This document shows, in pieces, positions 1 through 7,913 of a stretch of 64,000 nt of DNA. The notes below the pieces were generated by a model, which was not told the DNA's origin, did no database searches, and was given only the letters and a program-made list of their open reading frames with translations. The number at the start of each line of letters is the position of its first letter. The first letter of the stretch is position 1. Source of the stretch: DATFVB01 sp963714035 (GTDB lineage: Bacteria > Acidobacteriota > Thermoanaerobaculia > UBA5066 > DATFVB01); the NCBI GenBank assembly GCA_963714035.1, contig OY970224.1, positions 248,001 through 312,000 of the forward strand. Direction: 5' to 3'. The position numbers were made by a program, and so were the translations under genes.

Positions 1-1
1 T

Positions 2-1365
2 ACGACGACGCCCGTCGCCGTGATGCGAAGGCTGCTCGCGAGCGGCGACGAAGCGTTCCTCCTCGAAAGCGTCGAAGGCGGCGCGCATCTCGCCCGCTGG
101 TCGTTTCTCGGCGTCGCGCCGCGCGCCCGGTGCGCCGTGGTCGACGGGCGCGTGCGGCAGGAGGCGGACGGCCGGACCGCGTGGCTCGACGAGCCGTTCC
201 TCGAGGCGGTCGAGCGGATGACCGTCGATCCGGCGTTCGAGCGCGCGGAAGGCGCCCCCCCTTTTTCCGCCGGCGCGGTCGGCTATCTCTCCTACGACGC
301 GGTGCGGCTGTTCGAGCGCATCCCGTCCCGGCACCCGGCGTCGTCGTCGATGCCCGACGCCCTCTTCCTCCTCTTCGATTCGACGATCGCGTTCGATCAG
401 GCCCGCGGCGTCATGGTCCTCCAGACCGCCGTGCGCGACGGCAGGGACGGGGCCGCGGAGGGGCGGCTCGCCGACCTGGAGCGGCGCGTCGCCGCGCCCG
501 ACCCCCCCGGCCGAAACGGAGCGTCGTGGATCCGCCGGACTTCTCCGAGAGCGGATCGCGCGACGCGTTCCTCGCGTCCGTCGCGGCGGCGAAGGAAGCG
601 ATCGCCGCCGGGGAGGTCTACCAGATCCAGATCTCGCGGCGATGGACCGCACGGCTCGGGATCGATCCGTTCGAGGTCTATCGCGCGCTCCGCCGGATCA
701 ACCCGTCTCCGTACCACTTCTTCCTGCGCACGCACGAAGGGGACGTGCTCGGGGCGTCGCCCGAGATGCTCGTCCGCGTGCGGGCCGGATCGGTCGAGAC
801 GCGGCCGATCGCCGGGACCTATCCGCGCGGCGAGAGCGCCGCGGAGGACCGGGAGCTCGAGACGCGCTTCCTCGCGGACCCGAAGGAGCGGGCCGAGCAC
901 GTGATGCTCGTGGACCTCGCCCGAAACGACCTCGGCCGCGTCTGCGAACCCGGCTCCGTGACGGTCCCCGCGTTCTTCACCGTGGAAAAATACTCGCACG
1001 TGCAGCACCTCGTTTCGTCCGTGACCGGGCGTCTTCGGCCGGAAGTCTCGGCGCTGTCGGCGCTCGCCGCGTCTTTTCCCGCCGGCACGCTGACGGGAGC
1101 GCCGAAAATCCGGGCCATGCAGCTGATCGACGAGCTCGAGCCGTGGCGGCGCGGCCTCTACGGCGGGGCGGTCGGATATCTCGACGTTTCCGGCGACCTC
1201 GATTCCGCGATCGCGATCCGGACGATGGTGGTCGAGGACGGCGTCGCTCGCGTGCAGGCGGCGGCGGGGATCGTCGCGGACTCCGACCCGGAGCGCGAGG
1301 CGCGGGAGACGGAGATCAAGTCGGGCGCGCTGTTCCGGGCGGCCGAAGCGGCGGGGCGGCCATGA
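2..1365 (+). CDS. trpE: Anthranilate synthase component I, 5'-truncated by the window and frameshifted
   Basis: TrpE takes chorismate and ammonia (from TrpG) to anthranilate, the first step of tryptophan synthesis. The reading frame is already open at base 2, and TTPVAVMRRLL continues directly into FLLESVEGG, so the true start lies outside the window. The N-terminal half reads in frame 2 to about base 505. The chorismate-binding half (VYQIQISRR, PIAGTYPRG, DLARNDLGRV, TLTGAPKIRAMQLIDELEP, YGGAVGYL) continues in frame 1. The switch falls at a run of seven Cs (502-508), and one extra C would join the halves. Either this is a homopolymer error or the allele is broken; an intact seven-gene operon downstream makes error likelier. 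TYPRG in place of the more usual TRPRG is a small deviation. The stop overlaps the trpG start (ATGA). Confidence 0.9.
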   Translation, partial: DDARRRDAKAARERRRSVPPRKRRRRRASRPLVVSRRRAARPVRRGRRARAAGGGRPDRVARRAVPRGGRADDRRSGVRARGRRPPFFRRRGRLSLLRRGAAVRAHPVPAPGVVVDARRPLPPLRFDDRVRSGPRRHGPPDRRARRQGRGRGGAARRPGAARRRARPPRPKRSVVDPPDFSESGSRDAFLASVAAAKEAIAAGEVYQIQISRRWTARLGIDPFEVYRALRRINPSPYHFFLRTHEGDVLGASPEMLVRVRAGSVETRPIAGTYPRGESAAEDRELETRFLADPKERAEHVMLVDLARNDLGRVCEPGSVTVPAFFTVEKYSHVQHLVSSVTGRLRPEVSALSALAASFPAGTLTGAPKIRAMQLIDELEPWRRGLYGGAVGYLDVSGDLDSAIAIRTMVVEDGVARVQAAAGIVADSDPEREARETEIKSGALFRAAEAAGRP

Positions 1366-1934
1366 TTCTCGTCGTCGACAACTACGACTCGTTCACCTGG
1401 AACCTCGTCCAGGCGATCGCCGGGTTCGATCCCGACGTCCGGGTCGTCCGCAACGACGCGTTCGATCCGTCGGACGAGCTCGCGCGGAAGCCCGGGCGCG
1501 TCGTGATCTCTCCGGGACCGGGAACGCCGGAGAAGGCGGGGCGGTCGATCGAGACGATCCGGGCGGCGGAGGAGCGGGGGATTCCCGTCCTCGGCGTCTG
1601 CCTCGGCCACCAGGCGATCGCGGTCGCGCACGGCGCGGTCGTCGACCGGGCTCCCGTCCTGATGCACGGAAAGACGTCGCGGATCTCGCATTCCGGCGAG
1701 GGGATCTTCCGGGGTCTTTCCCGGCCTTTCGAGGCGACGCGGTACCACTCGCTCGCCGTGCGGGAAGAGACTCTTCCGCCGGAGCTCTCCGTCGTCGCGC
1801 GGTCGGAGGACGGAATCGTCATGGGGATCCGGCACCTCTCCCTCCCGGTCTGGGGAGTCCAGTTCCATCCCGAGTCGATCCTTTCCGTGGAGGGCCCGAA
1901 GCTGATCGAGAACTTCATCCGGGGAGCGGCGTGA
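1362..1934 (+). CDS. trpG: Anthranilate synthase glutamine amidotransferase component
   Basis: This class I glutamine amidotransferase, 190 residues, hydrolyses glutamine and channels ammonia to TrpE. It begins with the classic VDNYDSFTWNL segment. It carries the oxyanion strand SPGPGTPEKAG, the nucleophile elbow GVCLGHQ (Cys about residue 79) and the C-terminal His-Glu of QFHPESI. The ATG at 1362 overlaps the trpE stop by four bases, implying translational coupling. PabA is nearly indistinguishable by sequence, so this could also serve folate synthesis; the position directly after trpE and before trpD supports TrpG as the main role. Confidence 0.95.
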   Translation: MILVVDNYDSFTWNLVQAIAGFDPDVRVVRNDAFDPSDELARKPGRVVISPGPGTPEKAGRSIETIRAAEERGIPVLGVCLGHQAIAVAHGAVVDRAPVLMHGKTSRISHSGEGIFRGLSRPFEATRYHSLAVREETLPPELSVVARSEDGIVMGIRHLSLPVWGVQFHPESILSVEGPKLIENFIRGAA

Positions 1935-1956
1935 GCGTCTTCACGCGGGAGATCGA

Positions 1957-2970
1957 GTGAGCATATCCGCGGCTCTCCGGCGCCTCGCGGACCGACGAAC
2001 GCTCTCGGAGGCGGAGTCGCGCGCGGCGTTCTTCGAGCTCATGGAAGGCCGCGCGACGGACTCGCAGAAAGGCGCGCTGCTCCTCGGCCTCGCCTCTCGC
2101 GGCGAGACGCCGGAGGAGCTCGCCGGCGCCGTGGGCGCGGTGAGAGAGAAGATGCTTCGGGTCGACGCCCGCCGGAGGCCGCTCCTCGACACCTGCGGAA
2201 CGGGAGGGCACGGACGGAAGACCGTCAACGTCTCGACCGCGGCGGCATTCGCCTGCGCGGGCGCGGGAGTCGCGGTGGCCAAGCACGGGAACCGCTCGGC
2301 GACCCGCTGCGGGTCGGCGGACGTCCTCGAAGCGCTCGGCGTCCCCATCGACCGGAGCCCGGAGCAGGCGCGGGCCGACCTCGAACGCTCCGGTTTCGCC
2401 TTCCTCTTCGCGCCCGCTTTCCATCCGGCGATGCGGGAGATCGCGCCGACCCGGCGCGATCTCGGCGTGCGCACGATCTTCAACCTCATCGGCCCGCTCG
2501 CCAATCCCGCCGGCGCCGACCGGCAATTGATCGGCGTGAGTCGTTTCGACGTCGCGCGGCTGCTCGCGGAGGCGCTCGCGCTGCTCGGGACGGAACGGGC
2601 GATCGTTTTTCACTCCGAGAACGGCCTCGACGAGCTCACGCCCGGCGTCGCGGCGATCGGATTCGAAGTCCGGCCCGGGCGCACCGCCGACTGGCGCTTC
2701 GATCCCGGGGTCCTCGCGCAGCGTCCGGTCGAGCTCGAGGAGCTCTCCGGCGGAGACGCCGCCGAGAACGCGGACGCGCTCCGGTCCGTGCTCGGAGGCG
2801 CTCCGGGCCCCGTCCGGGAGACCGTGCTCGTCAACGCGGCGGCGGCGCTCTGGATCGCCGAGGCCGCGCCGACGCTCCACGAGGGCTACGAGATGGCCGC
2901 TTCCTCGATCGATTCGGGGAGAGCCGCCGCGATCCTGGAGGACGCGAGGCGCTCCGGAGGCGCGCCGTGA
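1957..2970 (+). CDS. trpD: Anthranilate phosphoribosyltransferase
   Basis: TrpD transfers phosphoribose from PRPP to anthranilate. The protein has 337 residues, normal for the family. It shows the PRPP-binding loop TCGTGGHGRKTVNVSTAAA (usual form GTGGD), KHGNRSATRCGSADVLEALG, and RRDLGVRTIFNLIGPLANPA, all typical of TrpD. The start is GTG at 1957, preceded by a GGGAG Shine-Dalgarno-like stretch. The 22 bp gap from trpG is the only real intergenic gap in the operon. Its stop overlaps the trpC start as GTGA. Confidence 0.96.
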   Translation: MSISAALRRLADRRTLSEAESRAAFFELMEGRATDSQKGALLLGLASRGETPEELAGAVGAVREKMLRVDARRRPLLDTCGTGGHGRKTVNVSTAAAFACAGAGVAVAKHGNRSATRCGSADVLEALGVPIDRSPEQARADLERSGFAFLFAPAFHPAMREIAPTRRDLGVRTIFNLIGPLANPAGADRQLIGVSRFDVARLLAEALALLGTERAIVFHSENGLDELTPGVAAIGFEVRPGRTADWRFDPGVLAQRPVELEELSGGDAAENADALRSVLGGAPGPVRETVLVNAAAALWIAEAAPTLHEGYEMAASSIDSGRAAAILEDARRSGGAP

Positions 2971-3743
2971 CCGCGGGGATCCTCGGCGAGATCGCCGTCT
3001 CCGTCCGGAAGCGGCTCGCGGCCGGACACTATCGGCCGGCGGACACCGCGGGCCCGCGGCCGGACGGCGCCCGTTTCGAGGCGTCTCTTCGCGAGGGGGG
3101 AGCGCGCGTGATCGCGGAGCTCAAGCGGCGCTCGCCGTCGGCGGGGGAGATCTGTCCGCACCTCGATCGGCGGGTCGAGACGTTCGCGCTCGCGTACCGG
3201 CGCGGGCACGCGGCCGCGATCTCCGTCGTGACCGAGCCGGAGTTCTTCGGCGGCGATCCGGCTTGGGTCGCGCGGGCCCGGCGGATCTCGGGGCTCCCCG
3301 TGCTGATGAAGGACTTCGTCCTCGCCGAGGAGCAGCTCGACTTCGCGGCGTCGCACGGCGCGGATGCGGTCCTCCTGATCGCCGCGCTCCTCGAGGGGCC
3401 GGAGCTCGCGAGGCTCCGCGCGGCCGCCGGGTCGCGCGGCCTCGCCGCGGTCGTCGAGACGCACGACGCGGGCGAAATCGCGCGCGGGGTCGCGTCGGGC
3501 GCGTCGGTCATCGGCGTGAACGCGCGGGACCTGCGTTCGTTCGAGATGGACCGCGACGGCGCGGCGAAGCTCGCTTCGGCGATCCCCGAGACGTTGGTTC
3601 GCCTCGCCGAGAGCGGGATCCGCTCGCGGGCGGACGTGGAACGGCTCTCGGCGTCGGGTTTCACCGCGTTTCTCGTCGGAGAGACGCTTCTCCGGTCCGA
3701 AGAACCCGAGCAGGTCCTGCGGTCCCTGAGAGGCGATTCGTGA
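2967..3743 (+). CDS. trpC: Indole-3-glycerol phosphate synthase
   Basis: TrpC closes the ring of CdRP to indole-3-glycerol phosphate. This 258-residue TIM barrel has the family motifs IAELKRRSPSAG, the strand-2 SVVTEPEFFGG, VLMKDFVLAEEQL, VVETHDAGEI, IGVNARDLRSFEMD and LAESGIRSRADV. The catalytic lysines and glutamates of IGPS lie in these blocks. It is a stand-alone TrpC rather than the TrpC-TrpF fusion of enterobacteria, since trpF follows as a separate gene. Both ends overlap neighbours by the four bases GTGA. Confidence 0.96.
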   Translation: MTAGILGEIAVSVRKRLAAGHYRPADTAGPRPDGARFEASLREGGARVIAELKRRSPSAGEICPHLDRRVETFALAYRRGHAAAISVVTEPEFFGGDPAWVARARRISGLPVLMKDFVLAEEQLDFAASHGADAVLLIAALLEGPELARLRAAAGSRGLAAVVETHDAGEIARGVASGASVIGVNARDLRSFEMDRDGAAKLASAIPETLVRLAESGIRSRADVERLSASGFTAFLVGETLLRSEEPEQVLRSLRGDS

Positions 3744-4351
3744 CGCGCGTCAAGATCTGCGGCCTCACGCGGGTCGAGGACGTCGAGCTCTGCGCCGGGC
3801 TCGGCGCCGACTACCTCGGCTTCAACTTCTCGTCCCGGAGCCCGCGGCGCGTGGACGCCGCCCGAGCGCCGGAGCTCCTCGCCGCGTCGGCGGGATGCCG
3901 CCGCGTCGGCGTGTTCGTCGATGAGACCGCGGAGACCGTTCGCGCGGCGATCGACGCCCTGCGGCTCGATCTGCTCCAGTTCCATCGCGAGATTCGCGAG
4001 GGCGACTTCGCGTTCGGCGTTCCGGTGATCGCGGTCGAGCGCGTCTTCGGCGGCATCGTCTCCGTGAGCCGGCCGCTCTTCGCGCGCTGCCACGCGGTGC
4101 TCTTCGACACCGGACACGCCGAGCTCGCCGGCGGAACGGGAGACGTCTTCGACTGGCGCGCCGTCATCGGCTCCGCGGGGCCGCCCATCGGCGTCGCGGG
4201 AGGGCTTCGCCCGGAGAACGTCGGCGAGGCGATCCGGACGGCGCGGCCCTTCTTCGTCGACGTCGCGAGCGGTGTGGAGGCGTCTGCGGGCGTGAAGGAC
4301 CCGCCGAAGGTCCGCGCGTTCTTCGCGGCGGTCCGGAGGGCCGATGGCTGA
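3740..4351 (+). CDS. trpF: Phosphoribosylanthranilate isomerase
   Basis: TrpF catalyses the Amadori rearrangement of PRA to CdRP, upstream of TrpC. The 203-residue TIM barrel begins VTRVKICGLTRVEDVELC, where the Cys of KICGLT is the catalytic base. It ends with IGVAGGLRPENVGEAI and the typical SGVEASAGVKDPPKVRAFF. The start is GTG at 3740, set by a GTGA overlap with the trpC stop. Any longer upstream reading in this frame runs inside trpC and has no family similarity. It overlaps trpB by 8 bp. Confidence 0.95.
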   Translation: MTRVKICGLTRVEDVELCAGLGADYLGFNFSSRSPRRVDAARAPELLAASAGCRRVGVFVDETAETVRAAIDALRLDLLQFHREIREGDFAFGVPVIAVERVFGGIVSVSRPLFARCHAVLFDTGHAELAGGTGDVFDWRAVIGSAGPPIGVAGGLRPENVGEAIRTARPFFVDVASGVEASAGVKDPPKVRAFFAAVRRADG

Positions 4352-5519
4352 CCGGGGTTACTTCGGCGCGTACGGAGGCGCCTTCGCGCCCGAGACGCTC
4401 ATGGCGGCTCTCGCGGCGCTCGCCGAGGCCTTCGGAAAGGCCCGGCGCGATCCCCGGTTCCGCGCGGAGCTCGACGGCGCTCTGCGCGACTATGCCGGCC
4501 GTCCCACGCCGCTCCTCTTCGCGCGCCGCCTGACCGAGGACGCCGGCGGGGCGAAGATCCTCTTCAAGCGGGAGGACCTCCTCCACACGGGCGCGCACAA
4601 GATCAACAACGCGATCGGCCAGGCGCTCCTGGCGCGCCGGATGGGGAAGACGCGGCTCATCGCGGAAACCGGCGCCGGGCAGCACGGCGTCGCGACGGCG
4701 ACGGTCGCCGCGTGGCTCGGCTTCGACTGCGTCGTGTACATGGGAAGCGAGGACGCGCGCCGCCAGGCGGTCAACGTCGCGCGCATGCGCCGGCTGGGCG
4801 CGGACGTGCGCACGGTCGACGCCGGCTCCCGCACCCTCAAGGACGCGATCAACGAGGCGATGCGCGACTGGTCGGGAACCTCCGGGACGTCGCATTACGT
4901 TCTCGGCTCCGCGCTCGGACCTCATCCCTACCCGACGATGGTCGCGTGGTTCCACCGCGTGATCGGGCGCGAAGCGCGCCGCCAGGTCCTTCGGCGATGG
5001 AAGAAGCTCCCGAAGGCGGTCGTCGCCTGCGTCGGCGGCGGCTCCAACGCGATCGGCATCTTCCAGGCGTTCCTCCGCGATCCCGTGCGCCTCGTCGGCG
5101 TCGAGGCGGGCGGGAGGGGCACGGCGCTCGGCGAACACGCGGCGCGGTTCGCGGGCGGGAGCGTCGGGATCCTCCACGGGACGAAGACGTGGGTGCTCCA
5201 GGATGGCGACGGCCAGATCGCGGCCACGCATTCCGTGTCGGCCGGCCTCGACTATCCCGCGATCGGCCCGCAGCACGCGTCGCTCCGGGATGCCCGCCGC
5301 GTCGAGTACGTCTCCGTCGGAGACTCCGACGCGCTCGATGCGTTCGACCGGACGACGCGGCGGGAAGGAATCGTCCCCGCTCTCGAGTCGGCCCACGCGA
5401 TCGCGTTCGCCCGGCGGCTCGCCCGGTCGCTCCGTCCGAGCGACCTCGTGCTCGTCAATCTTTCCGGCAGGGGAGACAAGGATCTCCCCGAGGTCGAGCG
5501 GATCGAGAGGAATCCGTGA
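4344..5519 (+). CDS. trpB: Tryptophan synthase beta subunit
   Basis: This PLP enzyme condenses indole with serine. It is 391 residues long and starts YFGAYGGAFAPETLM. It contains the PLP lysine in KREDLLHTGAHKINNAIG (Lys about residue 86), ETGAGQHGVATA, the phosphate-binding GGGSNAIG, and HSVSAGLDYPAIGPQHA. This is the TrpB1 type that works in complex with TrpA, encoded next with a GTGA overlap. The start ATG lies inside the end of trpF. Confidence 0.97.
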   Translation: MADRGYFGAYGGAFAPETLMAALAALAEAFGKARRDPRFRAELDGALRDYAGRPTPLLFARRLTEDAGGAKILFKREDLLHTGAHKINNAIGQALLARRMGKTRLIAETGAGQHGVATATVAAWLGFDCVVYMGSEDARRQAVNVARMRRLGADVRTVDAGSRTLKDAINEAMRDWSGTSGTSHYVLGSALGPHPYPTMVAWFHRVIGREARRQVLRRWKKLPKAVVACVGGGSNAIGIFQAFLRDPVRLVGVEAGGRGTALGEHAARFAGGSVGILHGTKTWVLQDGDGQIAATHSVSAGLDYPAIGPQHASLRDARRVEYVSVGDSDALDAFDRTTRREGIVPALESAHAIAFARRLARSLRPSDLVLVNLSGRGDKDLPEVERIERNP

Positions 5520-6343
5520 AGGCCGCCGGGAGGCTCTCCGCCGCGTTCGCGCGGGCCGCGCGGGAAGACCGCGCGGCCTTCGTGGCGTACCTCACGGCGG
5601 GCGATCCGGACCTGCGGGCGACGGTCGAGCTCGCGCGTGCGCTCGAGAGGGCCGGCGCGGACGTCCTCGAGCTGGGCGTCCCGTTTTCGGACCCGATCGC
5701 CGACGGGGCGACGCTCCAGCGGGCCGCCGCCCGCGCGCTCGCGTCGGGAACGACGCTGGACGGGGTGTTCGCCGCGGCGGCCGAGATCCGCGAGGGTAGC
5801 GAGATTCCGCTCGTCCTCTTCTCGTACGCGAATCCGCTGCACGCCCGGGGGTTCGGCCGGGCTTTTCGCGAGGCGAAGCGGGCGGGATTTGACGCGGTGC
5901 TGCTGACCGACGTTCCGGTCGAGGAATCCGACGCCGTCCTTCCCGAGGCTCGGCGGGCCGGCCTCGACCCGGTCCTGCTCGTCTCGCCGACGTCCGACTC
6001 GCGCCGGATGCGGGCCGCCGCCGCGCGTTCCCGGGGCTTCCTCTACGTCGTGTCGCGGACCGGGACCACCGGCGAGCGCGCGCGGCTCGCCGAGGACCTC
6101 GAAGCGACCGTCTCTCGCGCTCAACGCGCGACCGTCGCCCGCGCTCGCCGGGCCGCGAACCGGCTGCCGATCGCCGTCGGATTCGGGATCGCGTCTCCGG
6201 AGGACGCGCGGCGGGTCGCGGCGATCGCGGACGGGATCGTCGTCGGCTCGGCGCTCGTCGCCTGCGCGGAGAAGAGCGGGACCCGTGCGGCCTCGGCGGT
6301 CGGAGCGCTCGCGCGCTCGCTCGCGGAGGCCTGCCGGCGATGA
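5516..6343 (+). CDS. trpA: Tryptophan synthase alpha subunit
   Basis: TrpA cleaves indole-3-glycerol phosphate and passes indole to TrpB. The protein has 275 residues. Catalytic Glu is in LELGVPFSDPIADG (about residue 52) and the Asp in the same block (about 63). YANPLHARGFGRA, LLTDVPVEES, YVVSRTGTTGER and AVGFGIASPEDARRV match the barrel motifs. The initiator is GTG at 5516, overlapping the trpB stop. The stop is embedded in an ATGA with the next gene. Confidence 0.96.
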   Translation: MKAAGRLSAAFARAAREDRAAFVAYLTAGDPDLRATVELARALERAGADVLELGVPFSDPIADGATLQRAAARALASGTTLDGVFAAAAEIREGSEIPLVLFSYANPLHARGFGRAFREAKRAGFDAVLLTDVPVEESDAVLPEARRAGLDPVLLVSPTSDSRRMRAAAARSRGFLYVVSRTGTTGERARLAEDLEATVSRAQRATVARARRAANRLPIAVGFGIASPEDARRVAAIADGIVVGSALVACAEKSGTRAASAVGALARSLAEACRR

Positions 6344-6618
6344 ACGAGCTCGAGCGCCTCCGCGCCTCGATCGACGAGCTCGACCGCGTGCTCGTCAAGC
6401 TCCTGAACCAGCGCGCGAAGTACGCGCTCGAAGTCGGGCGCGCCAAGAGCGCGGCGGGCATCCCCGTCTACTCGCCGGAGCGCGAGCGCCAGGTCCTCGC
6501 CCACGTGGAGGAGGAGAGCCGCGGGCCGCTCTCCGCGGACGCTCTCCGGCGGCTCTACGAGCGGATCATCGACGAATCGCGCCGTCTCGAGCGCGAAGCC
6601 CAGGAGGAGAAATGCTGA
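6340..6618 (+). CDS. aroQ: Chorismate mutase, AroQ type
   Basis: This small all-helical enzyme (92 residues) converts chorismate to prephenate, the branch to Phe and Tyr. LERLRASIDELDRVLVKLLNQRAKYALEVGRAK is the canonical AroQ helix 1, followed by VYSPERERQVLAHV and the C-terminal helix with RLYERIIDESRRLE. It overlaps trpA (ATGA) and the DAHP synthase gene (7 bp). In some bacteria a separate AroQ binds a type I-beta DAHP synthase and lends it prephenate feedback; the adjacent genes here would fit such a pair, which is inference. Confidence 0.93.
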   Translation: MNELERLRASIDELDRVLVKLLNQRAKYALEVGRAKSAAGIPVYSPERERQVLAHVEEESRGPLSADALRRLYERIIDESRRLEREAQEEKC

Positions 6619-7625
6619 TCGTGATGAGCCCCACGGCGACCGAGCCGGAGCTGGACGCGGTGATCGCGCGTCTCGTCGAGAAAGGATTCGACGTCCACCG
6701 GTCGACGGGCGCCGAGCGCACGGTGCTGGGAGCGGTCGGGCACGTGGAGAACAGCGACCCGCGGTTCTTCGAGGACATGGCCGGCGTCTCGGAGGTCGTC
6801 CGCATCAGCGAGCCGTACAAGCTGGCCGGCCGGACGTTCCAGCCGAAGGACTCCGTCGTTTCGGTCCGCGGCGTGCCGGTCGGGGGAGACGAAGTCGTCA
6901 TCATGGCCGGGCCGTGCACGATCGAGTCGCGCGAGCAGGTGTTCGAGAGCGCCCGGGCCGTCGCTCGCGCGGGCGCCCGGATCCTCCGCGGCGGGGCGTT
7001 CAAGCCGAGGACCTCGCCGTATTCGTACCAGGGGATGGGCATCGAGGGGTGGAAGCTCCTCCGGGAGGCCGCCGACGAGTTCGGCCTCGCGACCGTCTCG
7101 GAGGTCATGGACGCCTCGCAGATCGAAGACGCGCTGCCGTACGTGGATCTCCTGCAGGTCGGCGCTCGCAACATGCAGAACTTCACGTTCCTGAAGGAGC
7201 TCGGGAAGGCGAGGACGCCGGTTCTCCTCAAGCGCGGCCTGTCGGCGACGATCGAGGAATGGCTGCTTTCGGCGGAGTACATCATGGCGGGAGGCAATCG
7301 CGACGTGATCCTCTGCGAACGCGGGATCCGCACGTTCGAGCGCTACACGCGGAACACGCTCGACATCTCGGCGATCCCGGTCGTCGAGAAGCTCTCGCAC
7401 CTCCCGGTCGTCGCGGATCCGTCGCACGGGACGGGCCACCGCGAGCAGGTCGCGCCGATGGCGCTCGCCGCGGCGGCCGCCGGCGCGGACGGGCTCTTGA
7501 TCGAAGTGCATCCCGACCCGGACCGCGCGCTGTGCGACGGGCCGCAGTCGCTGCTGCCGGAACAGTTCAGTCGATTGATGGATGCATTGCGCATCGTCGC
7601 TCCGGCGGTGGGGAAGAGGATTTAG
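6612..7625 (+). CDS. aroF: 3-deoxy-7-phosphoheptulonate (DAHP) synthase, type I-beta with N-terminal ferredoxin-like domain
   Basis: This enzyme makes DAHP from PEP and erythrose-4-phosphate, the entry step of the shikimate pathway. Residues 1-70 (MLIVMSPTATEPELDAVIARL...) form the ferredoxin-like regulatory domain of the Thermotoga-type enzyme. The barrel then shows MAGPCTIESREQV, GGAFKPRTSPYSYQGMG, DLLQVGARNMQNF, VLLKRG and ADPSHGTGHREQVAPMA. It is 337 residues long. It starts at ATG 6612 with GGAGGAGA just upstream, inside the chorismate mutase gene. Placing the first shikimate enzyme at the end of the trp operon couples entry into the pathway with its tryptophan branch. Confidence 0.95.
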   Translation: MLIVMSPTATEPELDAVIARLVEKGFDVHRSTGAERTVLGAVGHVENSDPRFFEDMAGVSEVVRISEPYKLAGRTFQPKDSVVSVRGVPVGGDEVVIMAGPCTIESREQVFESARAVARAGARILRGGAFKPRTSPYSYQGMGIEGWKLLREAADEFGLATVSEVMDASQIEDALPYVDLLQVGARNMQNFTFLKELGKARTPVLLKRGLSATIEEWLLSAEYIMAGGNRDVILCERGIRTFERYTRNTLDISAIPVVEKLSHLPVVADPSHGTGHREQVAPMALAAAAAGADGLLIEVHPDPDRALCDGPQSLLPEQFSRLMDALRIVAPAVGKRI

Positions 7626-7750
7626 CGGGCCTCGCGATACATCGAGCGATACGGGCGCGTGTCGCGCGCGAGACCCTGCGACCTACGCCCCGGCAGGCCT
7701 CGGGATCTCGCGGGCGGCCCGCATCCCGTCTGGCTCGCGTCTCGCGTGGC
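7626..7750 (+). repeat. Stop-adjacent intergenic repeat, copy C1
   Basis: This copy starts one base after the aroF stop with a GC-rich lead-in and GATACATCGAGC. It continues through CTACGCCCCGG, CCTCGGGATCTCGCGGGCG and GTCTCGC. The same order of blocks occurs at 32237-32357 on the other strand. Nine copies of this family were found by eye in the window, all outside genes. No reading frame is conserved between copies. Confidence 0.75.
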
Positions 7751-7901
7751 TTCACCGTCGGAGGATCTGAAAAACCGTGTATTAATTCGCCCCTCCTTCC
7801 TCGTGCCGAGGTCGGAAGGCGAATCCCCGTCATCACGAGCGGAGGCGACGCGATCTCCAGACCCGGAGATAGTCGTGAAGCCCGATCGCCGCCGCCCGCG
7901 C

Positions 7902-7907
7902 TAAAAT
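7902..7907 (+). promoter_or_regulatory. -10 box TAAAAT for the ypdA gene (leaderless start)
   Basis: TAAAAT ends exactly 7 bases before the A of the ATG at 7914, so the predicted transcription start coincides with the start codon. No Shine-Dalgarno lies between. The same spacing recurs at several other first genes in this window. Confidence 0.6.
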
Positions 7908-7913
7908 CTCCCG

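Noticed and set aside
502..508. Programmed -1 frameshifting in trpE
   Set aside because: No slippery heptamer of the usual X XXY YYZ type or downstream structure was recognised, TrpE is not known for it, and a similar break occurs at another C-run.
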